Part shown: one piece after another, positions 17,176-28,112 of the stretch
How the letters are laid out: each line of letters starts with the position of its first letter
How positions within the stretch are numbered: the first letter of the stretch is position 1
Notes under the pieces: model-generated
Seen by the model: the letters and a program-made list of their open reading frames with translations, nothing else
What the model was told of the DNA's origin: nothing
The model's database searches: none
Assembly (NCBI GenBank): GCA_016935015.1
Contig: JAFGRT010000021.1
Coordinates: 1-64,000 of the forward strand
Reading direction: 5' to 3'
Source of the DNA: Acidobacteriota bacterium
GTDB lineage: Bacteria > Acidobacteriota > JAAYUB01
DNA: 64,000 bases
Translations under genes and position numbers: made by a program

Positions 17176-18231
17176 ATGTTTTTCGCAAAACGAACCGATA
17201 ATTCCCGCAATAAAAAGTTGCCGGCGCTCATGCGACGGCTGCGCGGCCGGGTGTCCCGGTTGCGCCGGGAAGGGGCCTTTCGGCAGCAGATCCTGGAAGC
17301 CCTGCCCGACGGGGTCTACCGGATCATTCGCCGGTATTCGGACTGGCAGGTGGATGTCCTGCAGCCCCTCTACACCGGCATGAAGTCAGAGAGCGGCCCG
17401 CAACGGTTTGAGCCGCTGGCCCAACTCGGCCTGCGAATCGCCCTGGAACAGGTCATGACCGCTGATTTGCCGGGTCAGGTGCGCCTGGTAGAGTACGCGG
17501 TGGAGGACGTTTCGACGCCGATGTTTCACGAAGCCCGCCTGGTGCTCACTCCCCGACGGGAGATCCTGGCCGTCATCCGGGACATCACCCGCCGCAAGCA
17601 GGCCGAGCGGCAACTGGAAGTGGAGCGGAATTTTGTTTCGGCCATTCTCGATCATTCCGCCGCCTTTATCCTGGTGATGGACGCCACGGGCAGAATACTC
17701 CGCATCTGTCGGAATTGCGAGCGAATGCTGCGACGGCAATTCACCGACACGGTGGGTTGCGGCTTCTGGGAGCTGATCCTGCCGCGGGAGCACTGGGTGG
17801 AATGTCAAGCCCTCTTTCAACGGATCATTTGCGGCGAAACCACAGCCGAACTGGAACTGCCGTTGGCCTCGGAGGGAGACCGGCGCATGATCCTCTGGTC
17901 CTTTACAGCCATCCGCCGCGCGGCGGACGAGGTGGAGTTCATCATCGCCACGGGCATCGATCATACGGAAAAGCGGGAGCTGCTCGAAGAACGGGAAAAA
18001 CTGATCCGGCAGCTGCAGCAGGCCATGGCCGAAATCCGGCAGTTGAGCGGATTGATCCCCATCTGTGCCAATTGCAAGAAGATCCGTGATGACGACGGCT
18101 TCTGGCATCAGGTGGAGGAATACATCAGTCGTCACAGCCCGGTCGAATTCAGCCATGGCATTTGTCCAGAGTGCATCCGCCGGCTCTATCCGGAATATTA
18201 CAAGGCCCGGTTCCCGGACGCCGGGGAGTGA
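17176..18231 (+). CDS. Two-PAS sensor protein with a C-terminal Cys-rich motif
   Basis: A 351-residue cytoplasmic protein. Residues about 35-140 form a PAS-like domain ending LTPRREILAVIRDITRRKQAERQLE. Residues about 150-275 form a second PAS (FVSAILDHSAAFILVMDATGRILRICRNCERML...GIDHTEKRELLEER). After a short coiled coil comes LSGLIPICANCKKIRDDDGFWHQVEEYISRHSPVEFSHGICPECIRRLYPEYY. This paired CxxC motif commonly ends PAS/GAF signalling proteins of delta-proteobacteria and relatives. No histidine kinase, GGDEF or EAL domain is present, so its output is unknown. A TATAAT at 17126-17131 could be the -10 of its promoter, but no well-spaced -35 is visible. Confidence 0.85.
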   Translation: MFFAKRTDNSRNKKLPALMRRLRGRVSRLRREGAFRQQILEALPDGVYRIIRRYSDWQVDVLQPLYTGMKSESGPQRFEPLAQLGLRIALEQVMTADLPGQVRLVEYAVEDVSTPMFHEARLVLTPRREILAVIRDITRRKQAERQLEVERNFVSAILDHSAAFILVMDATGRILRICRNCERMLRRQFTDTVGCGFWELILPREHWVECQALFQRIICGETTAELELPLASEGDRRMILWSFTAIRRAADEVEFIIATGIDHTEKRELLEEREKLIRQLQQAMAEIRQLSGLIPICANCKKIRDDDGFWHQVEEYISRHSPVEFSHGICPECIRRLYPEYYKARFPDAGE

Positions 18232-18297
18232 GCCGCCGGCTGCGGCAGCGAATGGGCGAGGTGCCGGCGGGCGATGGGGAGCCGGTTCGGGGACGCC

Positions 18298-21018
18298 TCA
18301 CTTTGTCGGGGGGTTGCTCCGGGTCAGGGCCAGCCGCACGGCCAGTTCCACCCGGCCGATATCCGGATCGTTCTCCACCAGTTCGAACGTCCGGTCGATC
18401 TCGTCTTTCCGCTTCAGGCTGAGGATGAACGGCCGCCCGCCCGGATTGTCCGGAATGAAAGCCAGGCTGTGCAGCCCGGCGCGCTGCATCATGAGCGGTT
18501 CGGGGTCCTCCACCTTCTTGCCGAATACGGTGAGGGGCAGGAATTTGTATTTCCCGCCCTGCTTGGAAATCTCGATGGACAGGGGGATCCCGATCCTCAG
18601 CAGGACGTCGAAATTCTGCAGGATCACCCGGGCCTTGTCCAGGTAGCTGTCGACCATGGACTGATCCTCGGGCTTCACGCTCTTGAACAGTTCGTTGCGG
18701 ATGACCCGGATCACCACGTCGGACACCTCGCCGCGGGTCAGGCTGAACTTGCCCTCCCAGATCCCCTCGAACGGCTCACCTTCGTCCAGCGGCGCCGGCT
18801 CGCTCTCGTTGTCCATACGGTCCACCACTGTTACGGTGTAGGCGTAAAATGCGCCGGCCGGCGGCTGATCGATGTACTCTTCGGGCGTGACCGGCTGGGC
18901 GTTCAGCGGCTTCTGGGGGAAATTTGCATCGGACCAGCGGCGGCGGTAGATGTTGTAACCCTTGAACGCGTCACCGCCGTCGGTTTTCAATTCCGCTTCG
19001 GGCCAGGTGACCTTGTAGCTGCCGTCGGTCCGCCGCTCGTTGGTAACAGAGGCGGGCGCCAGGAGCAGCCAGCGCCGCACCGTCAACCGGGGTTCGGGGC
19101 CGCCGGCCGACGGATTCATCACCAGCAGGGAGACCTGGTTCAGATCGGCGGCTTTGTCGGCCGGATCCACCAGGGGGATCAGGTGGCTGCTCTCGGGGGC
19201 CGTATCCAGCGCAATGCTCTTAAGGGCGACGGGCTGGCCGGAAAAAAGTGGCTCGCCGGCAGCCCGGAAGCCGGCCGCCTCGGCCCGCAGTTCGCCCATG
19301 CCCTGGCCGGCGCTGAAATGCAGGACCAGCTTGGCCCCGCGGCGGGCGGGCAGGCCGTCGGACCGGAACAGGAAATGGCGCGCCGCAAGGGGCGGCAGGG
19401 CGACGTCCGTCTGGCCGTGGACATACAGCCGGGCCACGTTCTGGCCGGCCGGCTGGCGGGTTAGGATGGTAAAGGCGTTGCGGGTGCTCCGCAGGTGTTC
19501 CTGCAGGGCCACGGCGGGGATGACGGCCCCCGTCCACAGGTTGCGGTGATGGAAGTCGCGGGCGTATTCGGGAAACAGCTGCGTCAGGGTGGTGCCGCCA
19601 TGAGCGAACACCGCCGTGTTCAGCGCCGTGAGATCGGGTGCGCCCGACTTGTTCACCTGGAGGATGACGGCCTGGACGTCCACCCCTTTCCCTTCCAGCC
19701 AGTTGAAGAAATGGGCATAGGCGTACGGCTGTTCCTGTTCGGCCCGGTTGATGGGCGTGGCCAGCAGCTCCGGCTCGCTGCGGATGTAGTAGTCGGCCTC
19801 GGGATTGGCGCGGCCCAGTTTTTTCATGAGGTGGTGGGACAGGTATTCGGCCGTCACCTCCAGCCACCAGCGGTAGCCGCCGGCGTTGCTGATGTTGAAG
19901 TAATCGTCCTGGGCCACGTGGATGAGCTCGTGGGCGCCCGTCACGCGCATCTGATATTCCAGGTGGGTGGAGACGGCACTGCCGTTGAAGCTGAAGTCGT
20001 TGTCCAGCAGGACCGGCCCGCCCAGTTCCGAGGACCCGAAGTTGTTCATGGCGACGAGAAAGACATCGTACCGGATCAGGCTGACGGCGGCCACCTTCAT
20101 GTCGACCTGGGGCAGGTTCTGACGGGCGTCTTCCAGAAATTTCCCCATGTCCATGACATAAAGGGGATGGGCCTGGGTCGACCGGCGCTGTGACAGAAGA
20201 TAGGTGATATCGTCGGGCACGCCGGCGGGCGCGCCGCGATTGTAATGAATGGCGAAGTTGGCGGTTTTGTAGGTATGCTCCAGATTCTCCGTCAGCAGCT
20301 TCCAGACGGCTCGCCCCGGTTCGGTGAATTTGATGGCCGAGCCGCCGGCGCTGACGCCGATAATGGTCAGGACGCCGATGAGACTGGCGTGGTCGGTGCG
20401 GGCGATGAGCCGGCGGTTGGCGCTGTCGACGGTGGTGTCCAGCACTTCCCAGCGGGAGCCGTCCCAAACGCCGATGGCCGGGCGGGATCCGGCCGGCGCG
20501 GTGAGGGGATCATCGGGAAAAAAGGGAATGGAAAAGCGGACCGGTCGCGCAAACTGCCAGTGTTCGGCCTCGCCCACGCGCAGATCGTACAGTGGTCCAA
20601 CAGGCAGGTGGCCATCCCTGGACAGTGCGTCCGAGACATGGAGGACCGGGGTGAGGGAAACGTCCTGTGTTTCGGCGATGGCGGCAGGGGGGAGCTCCAT
20701 TTCCGTACCGCCGGGTGTCCGCAGCGTCAGGCCGTTGTCGGGATGATATGTGTTGCTGACCTGACCTTCCGGCCAGCCGGTATATTCCTTGCGGGCGGCG
20801 ACCGCGGCAGACGCCGGCGGCAGGTCGTCGTCCGGCCCGGGCGGCAAAACCACGGTTTCCGGCGGATAGATCTCGCCGCGCCAGAAGGCCAGCCGGTCGA
20901 ACCAGCCGGGATTCATCCACCAGATGAGTCCCGTTTCCAGCAGGGTGGCCAGCAGCAGGAAAGCGATCCAGAACGTGACGAAACAGCCGGAGCGGCGGGC
21001 GTGGATGTCGCGGCTCAT
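18298..21018 (-). CDS. Membrane-anchored HEXXH metallopeptidase-like protein
   Basis: A 906-residue protein anchored by one N-terminal helix (CFVTFWIAFLLLATLLETGLIWW, about residues 12-35). Residues 85-210 form a beta-rich, ZU5-like region (GLTLRTPGGTEMELPPAAI). The zinc motif HELIH is at residues 363-367, followed about 23 residues on by WWLEVTAEYLSHH, which supplies the third ligand Glu in the gluzincin pattern. After the catalytic region come beta-domains including a fibronectin-type-III-like segment (VTVVDRMDNESEPAP). ATG 21018 is the start because it overlaps the stop of the upstream FHA gene (ATGA); the track's start at 21159 lies inside that gene. Substrate unknown. Confidence 0.8.
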   Translation of the reverse strand: MSRDIHARRSGCFVTFWIAFLLLATLLETGLIWWMNPGWFDRLAFWRGEIYPPETVVLPPGPDDDLPPASAAVAARKEYTGWPEGQVSNTYHPDNGLTLRTPGGTEMELPPAAIAETQDVSLTPVLHVSDALSRDGHLPVGPLYDLRVGEAEHWQFARPVRFSIPFFPDDPLTAPAGSRPAIGVWDGSRWEVLDTTVDSANRRLIARTDHASLIGVLTIIGVSAGGSAIKFTEPGRAVWKLLTENLEHTYKTANFAIHYNRGAPAGVPDDITYLLSQRRSTQAHPLYVMDMGKFLEDARQNLPQVDMKVAAVSLIRYDVFLVAMNNFGSSELGGPVLLDNDFSFNGSAVSTHLEYQMRVTGAHELIHVAQDDYFNISNAGGYRWWLEVTAEYLSHHLMKKLGRANPEADYYIRSEPELLATPINRAEQEQPYAYAHFFNWLEGKGVDVQAVILQVNKSGAPDLTALNTAVFAHGGTTLTQLFPEYARDFHHRNLWTGAVIPAVALQEHLRSTRNAFTILTRQPAGQNVARLYVHGQTDVALPPLAARHFLFRSDGLPARRGAKLVLHFSAGQGMGELRAEAAGFRAAGEPLFSGQPVALKSIALDTAPESSHLIPLVDPADKAADLNQVSLLVMNPSAGGPEPRLTVRRWLLLAPASVTNERRTDGSYKVTWPEAELKTDGGDAFKGYNIYRRRWSDANFPQKPLNAQPVTPEEYIDQPPAGAFYAYTVTVVDRMDNESEPAPLDEGEPFEGIWEGKFSLTRGEVSDVVIRVIRNELFKSVKPEDQSMVDSYLDKARVILQNFDVLLRIGIPLSIEISKQGGKYKFLPLTVFGKKVEDPEPLMMQRAGLHSLAFIPDNPGGRPFILSLKRKDEIDRTFELVENDPDIGRVELAVRLALTRSNPPTK

Positions 21019-21788
21019 GACAGCACCCCCAGCAGGGTGAGAACGATAAGCGTCAGCAAGCCCGCCACCAGCAGATACCAGAGATGCAGAATCACCCATA
21101 TCCAGCCCCCGGAGCCCCGCCGGCCGCCGCTCGCCTGCACCCGGCTGGCCCGGGACCAAGCGTCGTACAGGCTATACAGCCAGGGGAGGACCAGGGCGCT
21201 GACCAGGGCCAGAATCGCCGCCTTGAGGGGCTGGCCGTTGTACGCCTGGCCGGCGCCGGGCAACAGGATCCCCAGGGTTAGGGCCAGGCTGGGGTGATGG
21301 GGACTCCCGGCCAGGGCCACGACACCGCCCGGCGGCGGTGTCGGCCGGACATGCGAAGGGCTGGCCGATGGCGATACGGGGGCCGGGCGGGCGGGTGCCG
21401 GTGTCGGTGGTGCTGGGGCCGGTGGCGCCGGACGGAGCGTCGGCCGCGCGGGCGGGGCTGCCGCTGATGCGGGCGCGGAGCGGATCTGGAAGCGCAGGCC
21501 GGTCTGCGGTCCCAGCTGCAGCACGGCACCATGAGCCACGAAGCCGGAGCCGGGCCGGCTGTCGATGGTCAGGGTCCCGCCCAGGTCCATGGCGTAATAG
21601 CCCTGCCGGCTGAGGTAGATTTTGCAGGCCTGGGCCGGAATGCCGGGCAACACCACATGGCATTGGGGTGCGGAGCCGATGATGACGGTCCGGGCCTCCG
21701 TTTCATAGGACCGGACCGCGCCGTGCTCGTCATAATAACTCAGCTTGATGGTGGAACGGGGCGTCTCACCGGATGATTGCGGGGGCAT
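21015..21788 (-). CDS. FHA-domain membrane protein
   Basis: A 257-residue protein. Residues 12-100 form an FHA-like phosphothreonine-binding domain (RTVIIGSAPQCHVVLPGIPAQACKIYLSRQGYYAMDLG), although the usual GRS and SxxH residues are altered (GSAPQ, ACKI), so phosphopeptide binding is uncertain. Residues 105-160 are a Pro/Ala-rich linker. The C-terminus has two or three hydrophobic segments including LGILLPGAGQAYNGQPLKAAI, a motif seen in TM2-like and related small membrane domains. It overlaps the metallopeptidase gene by four bases, implying a stoichiometric pair. GAGGTG precedes the ATG. Confidence 0.8.
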   Translation of the reverse strand: MPPQSSGETPRSTIKLSYYDEHGAVRSYETEARTVIIGSAPQCHVVLPGIPAQACKIYLSRQGYYAMDLGGTLTIDSRPGSGFVAHGAVLQLGPQTGLRFQIRSAPASAAAPPARPTLRPAPPAPAPPTPAPARPAPVSPSASPSHVRPTPPPGGVVALAGSPHHPSLALTLGILLPGAGQAYNGQPLKAAILALVSALVLPWLYSLYDAWSRASRVQASGGRRGSGGWIWVILHLWYLLVAGLLTLIVLTLLGVLS

Positions 21789-22006
21789 GACATCACCTCA
21801 CGCGGGGATTCGGTTATGTTGCGTGCCGATCGCTATAACATGTCCGTGGCGACATGGTCAGTCCTTCCAAACATATCGGACTACCCGGCGTGATTCAAGT
21901 ATTTTCTGGAGTGGCGTGACGCCCGTCACCGCCGAAAAGTATGGCGCTGTCGGTCCTGAGGAAGAACGGGCCAAGGAGGATGATTCGTGCAGAATTACAG
22001 GATGCG

Positions 22007-23263
22007 TCACTCGGCGGCGATGATCACCGCCGGCAGAAAGCCCTGCCGCTCCGGCGGGGCCTGGTAGGTATCGTACAGGAAACCGGCTGTGGCCAGATAG
22101 CGGTTGGTGTAGCCGAAAAAATAGTGCCACAGCATGTTGAACGTTTCCTTGTAATCGACACCATGGCGGATTGGGCTGATCTCTTTCAGCTCGGCGCGGA
22201 TGGTGGCGTAGTGGGCGCGCGTCCAGGCCAGTACCTCGTCCAGGACCAGCTGCCGGATCCCGTCCATCATGGCCTGATCGGCGGGGGTGAACACGGGCAC
22301 CTGCAGATGGTACTGCTCATCCGCCTGGCGGATATAGTGCAGTTTTTCCAACAGGGCCAACGAATGGCCTATCTCGTCGGCCGCCTGCCCGGTGACCTCG
22401 GCCAGGCGCGCGGCGCCCGCCGGGCCGTGCGCCAGGGCCGCCAGGATTCGGGCGATGTCTCGCTGCAGTCCAGCCAACTGATTCCGCAGCACGTGCCGCA
22501 GCTCGGAACGGTAGAACTCCGGCTGGTCATCGGGCGACCAGGTGCCCAATCGCCAGGCCAGGTCGGGGAAGGCGTGACGGGGCAGGCGATGGTGATCCCC
22601 GAACGTCATGAAGGTGGTGTTTCCGATGTTGGATGAATGGCAGCCCCAGTAGATGCCTTTCAGGGAAAAACGCGTCACCTCCTCGGCGTTGAGCACGTAG
22701 CGGTTGCCGCCCGGCTTTTCGGGGCCATGGACGATAAAGCCGTGTTCGTCCAGCAGGTCGAGGGCCCCCAGGTCCATGGACAGGGCGCCCACCAGGATGA
22801 AGAGCAGCTTCTCCCGGGGCACGTCGGCGGGTGTATAGGTCGCCAGGAGGCGGTGGATGTCGTCCTTTTTCGCCAGGATGCGGTCGGCCAGCCGGCGGCT
22901 GTATTTTTCGGCCGCGGCGGAGATGAGCTGCTGGTCCTTTTCGGTGAACAGGGGGAAGTTCAGGAACACGCGGTCCCCGTCGCGGCGCAGGATCTCCAGG
23001 CGCAGCAGATCGTCCAGGCTGGTCTCGCTGCCGGCCAGGCGCTCGGCCACCCGTGCCGCCGGCAGCGGTTCGTCTGCCAAGGCGAAGAGCAATGCCTGGA
23101 CGGCCGCCGGCCGGCAATACGTATACGGATTGTACGCCGGCGCATCGGCGCTGACGCTGCCCACCACGGCCAGTTGCAGCTTGCGCTCCGGCTCCGCGGC
23201 GAAAGCGGTCCCTGCCAGCAGGAGTCCGGCCAGGCAGATGATGAAAAGAGAACGGTTTTTCAT
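22007..23263 (-). CDS. Secreted protein of unknown function with winged-helix-like repeats
   Basis: A 418-residue protein with a clear Sec signal peptide (MKNRSLFIICLAGLLLAGTAFA-A). The mature part contains two segments built like winged-helix modules: about residues 65-105 (VAERLAGSETSLDDLLRLEILRRDGDRVFLNFPLFTEKDQQLI) and about 285-335 (LAEVTGQAADEIGHSLALLEKLHYIRQADEQYHLQVPVFTPADQAMM). Each has helix-turn-helix-strand-strand and then the (F/V)PxFTxxDQ motif and a long helix. This resembles ArsR-like cytoplasmic regulators, so an exported version is odd. I do not recognise the family. GGGAGG precedes the ATG. Confidence 0.78.
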   Translation of the reverse strand: MKNRSLFIICLAGLLLAGTAFAAEPERKLQLAVVGSVSADAPAYNPYTYCRPAAVQALLFALADEPLPAARVAERLAGSETSLDDLLRLEILRRDGDRVFLNFPLFTEKDQQLISAAAEKYSRRLADRILAKKDDIHRLLATYTPADVPREKLLFILVGALSMDLGALDLLDEHGFIVHGPEKPGGNRYVLNAEEVTRFSLKGIYWGCHSSNIGNTTFMTFGDHHRLPRHAFPDLAWRLGTWSPDDQPEFYRSELRHVLRNQLAGLQRDIARILAALAHGPAGAARLAEVTGQAADEIGHSLALLEKLHYIRQADEQYHLQVPVFTPADQAMMDGIRQLVLDEVLAWTRAHYATIRAELKEISPIRHGVDYKETFNMLWHYFFGYTNRYLATAGFLYDTYQAPPERQGFLPAVIIAAE

Positions 23264-23410
23264 AAATCCTCCCGCTCATGAGTCGCCGACAGGGGGGGGC
23301 GTGCTGCCAGCATGATTCACTGCCGGCCATGATGAAAAGTGGTCTTGTGAGCGGCGCCCCAATCCCGGCCGGCAGGGCATGACCAGTCTTGGCGACGAAT
23401 GGGGGCGTTC

Positions 23411-23905
23411 TCAGGCGAGGCCGTACAGATGACCCGTGTGTAGCGGTTCTCCCGACAGCTTCAGCCAGATGAACAGCTGCATGCGATGGTTGGACATGTG
23501 TTCCGCTGACTGCAGCATGAAATCCTGCAAGGTCATGGGCATAGGCATCCAGGGGACGGTGATTTCGTTCTGGTTGAATTCGCCGTCGGTGATCTTTTCC
23601 ATCTCTTCCAGCAGCAGGCGCCAGTCGGTGTCGATCTCCTCCAGGGCGGTGGCGACGCTCACCGCCGACGGGAACTTCTCCGCCGGTGGGAGCATTTCCT
23701 CGTCGGACATGGGCGGCCATTCCTCCTTGACGGCCATGACCAGGCTGGCACCCAGGGTGCTGCTCAGGTGCTTGATCACCTGGGCGATGGTCAGGAGACC
23801 GTCCTGGGGCTTGTAGGTGAATTTCTCTTCGGGGGTCAGCTGGATCAATCCCCGCGTGGCGCGATAGATGCCTTCGACGAACTTGATGTAATCACGACGT
23901 TTCAT
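23411..23905 (-). CDS. DinB-family protein
   Basis: A 164-residue four-helix-bundle DinB/YfiT-type protein. The three metal-ligand histidines fit the family pattern: one in IAQVIKHLSST (first helix pair) and two in LQSAEHMSNHRMQLFIWLK near the C-terminus. Some relatives are thiol-dependent transferases (bacillithiol or mycothiol); others are DNA-damage induced with unknown role. It stands alone, 175 bases downstream of kdsD. On the minus strand a TTGACA at 23993-23998 with a weak TACATG 16 bases on could serve as its promoter. Confidence 0.9.
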   Translation of the reverse strand: MKRRDYIKFVEGIYRATRGLIQLTPEEKFTYKPQDGLLTIAQVIKHLSSTLGASLVMAVKEEWPPMSDEEMLPPAEKFPSAVSVATALEEIDTDWRLLLEEMEKITDGEFNQNEITVPWMPMPMTLQDFMLQSAEHMSNHRMQLFIWLKLSGEPLHTGHLYGLA

Positions 23906-24080
23906 GGGGTCTCCTTTCCGGACGCCGTCGCCCGGTGAACTCGAAGCGTTGCCTCTGGTATACGGATTTGCATGTATGAAGATTCATCAGAATGTCAAGA
24001 GGCCAGGATTTGTGGTTTCCCCAGCAGATCACCCGAGTTGCAGCACGGTTCGTTCATGTTGCCGCAATACCGTGCCGTCC

Positions 24081-25026
24081 TCAGAACATTTCCGTTTCCC
24101 AGAGGTCGTGCAGGTGGATGGCGCCGATGAGGACGTTGTCGTCGTCGACGATGTACAGGGAGGTGATTTTGTTGGTCTCCATCTTGTTGAGGGCGCTGGT
24201 GGCCAGTTCCCGGGCGTCGATGGTCTTGGGTCGGGGTGTCATGCACTCACCGGCCGACAAGTCGAGGATGGGGGCTTTGGCCGATAGCATCCGGCGCAAA
24301 TCGCCGTCGGTGATGACGCCCACCAGGTGGCCGGCGTCGTCCGTCACCGCCGTGGCGCCCATGCGACCGGCGGACATGACATAGATGACGTCCTTCATGG
24401 GCGCGCCCATGGTGACGCGGGGAAGGGCGTCGCCGGTACGCATGAGGTCCTCGATCCGGCGCAGTTTCTTGCCCAGTTTTCCGCCGGGATGGAGCGCGGC
24501 GAAGTCTTCCAGTTTGAAGCCTTTGCGGATGCTCAGGGCGATGGCCAGGGCGTCGCCCAAGGCCAAGGCGGCGGTGGTGCTGGTCGTGGGTGCCAGGCCC
24601 AGCGGGCAGGCTTCGGGCAGATCGCCCGTGTCCAGGCAGACGTCGGCGCTGCGTCCAAGCTGGGAATGGACGTGGCCGGTCAGAACGATGAGAGGAATGG
24701 ACAGACGCTTGATGAACTCCAGCAGGCGCATGATCTCGGGCGTGGCGCCGCTGTTGGACAGGGCGAGCACCACGTCCCCTCGCGCCAGCATGCCCAGGTC
24801 GCCGTGAATGGCCTCGGCCGGGTGAAGGTAAAGGGACGGCGAACCGGTGCTGGCCAGTGTCGCGGATATCTTGCGGGCGATGATGCCCGACTTGCCCATG
24901 CCCGTCAAAACGATCCGTCCCCGGCACGACTCGAGGATATCCACCGCCTCGACGAAACGGTGATCCAGGTTGTCGGCCAGCCGCCGCAGCGCCTTGCTCT
25001 CCGTTTGCAGCACCTGGCGGGCGATG

Positions 25027-25037
<11 letters not shown>
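24081..25037 (-). CDS. kdsD: D-arabinose 5-phosphate isomerase (SIS + two CBS domains)
   Basis: A 318-residue KdsD/KpsF enzyme that converts ribulose 5-phosphate to arabinose 5-phosphate, the first step to Kdo of lipopolysaccharide. The SIS domain spans about 35-190 with GMGKSGIIARKISATLASTG, HGDLGML and ALSNSGATPE. HPGGKLGKKL links it to two CBS domains (DLMRTGDALPRV... and CMTPRPKTI...). ATG 25037 is the family-consistent start (MSLDIARQVLQTESKALRRL); the track's earlier start reads through kdsA. It overlaps the end of kdsA by eleven bases, so kdsA and kdsD are translationally coupled and supply successive substrates. Confidence 0.96.
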
Positions 25038-27512
<2,475 letters not shown>

Positions 27513-28112
27513 TTATGGTAGTTCCAGAAACGCTTCCACTTCCTTGGCCTTGACGATCCGACCGGAGCGGGTGAAACAGGCAATGGCATCCTGAAAGAGC
27601 TTGTCGGCTTCCTGCCGGTTGCCGATGAGCATCTCTTCGATGCCCGCCTCCTTGAGATAGACGCCCGCTTCTTCCCAGCGGCTTTCGGACTTCAGCTCCT
27701 CGGCGATCTTGGAGTAGTGCTGGGTTTCCGGCTTGTGATCGCCGGTTTTGGACACGCGGGCCTCTTCGAGGAGGGTCAGCAGTTTTTCATAGATCGCCGA
27801 CTTGGCCAGAATATCATACGCCCCGTTCATGAGATAGTCCTCGATGATCTTGACGGTGATCTCACCGCTGAGACCGATGACGGTCTGCTCCGGTCGCAGC
27901 TTCTTGATGAGCTGAAGCGTTTTCAGGCCGTTGATACCGGGCAGGATCTCGTCCAGCAGGACCACGTCCACGGCCGTGTGGCGCAGGAAATCAATGGCCC
28001 GTTCGCCTGAATCGATATCGAAGACTTGATAGTCATTGCTCTCCAGAAATTCCTTCAGGCTGTCACGCAACAGCTTTTTGTCATCAACGATGAGTAACTT
28101 GCCCTTACGCAT
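27513..28112 (-). CDS. Response regulator: receiver domain plus helical C-terminus
   Basis: A 199-residue protein. The receiver domain (residues 5-120) has the acidic pair (LLIVDDKK), the phosphoacceptor Asp54 in VVLLDEILPG, Ser in GLSGEIT and Lys in ILAKSAIYE. The C-terminal part (about 130-195) is helical and TPR-like (YSKIAEELKSESRWEEAGVYLKEAG...ADKLFQDAIACF), with no DNA-binding domain. ATG 28112 has AAGGAG nine bases upstream and overlaps the end of the kinase gene by eight bases. It is probably phosphorylated by that kinase and acts through protein contact. Confidence 0.88.
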   Translation of the reverse strand: MRKGKLLIVDDKKLLRDSLKEFLESNDYQVFDIDSGERAIDFLRHTAVDVVLLDEILPGINGLKTLQLIKKLRPEQTVIGLSGEITVKIIEDYLMNGAYDILAKSAIYEKLLTLLEEARVSKTGDHKPETQHYSKIAEELKSESRWEEAGVYLKEAGIEEMLIGNRQEADKLFQDAIACFTRSGRIVKAKEVEAFLELP

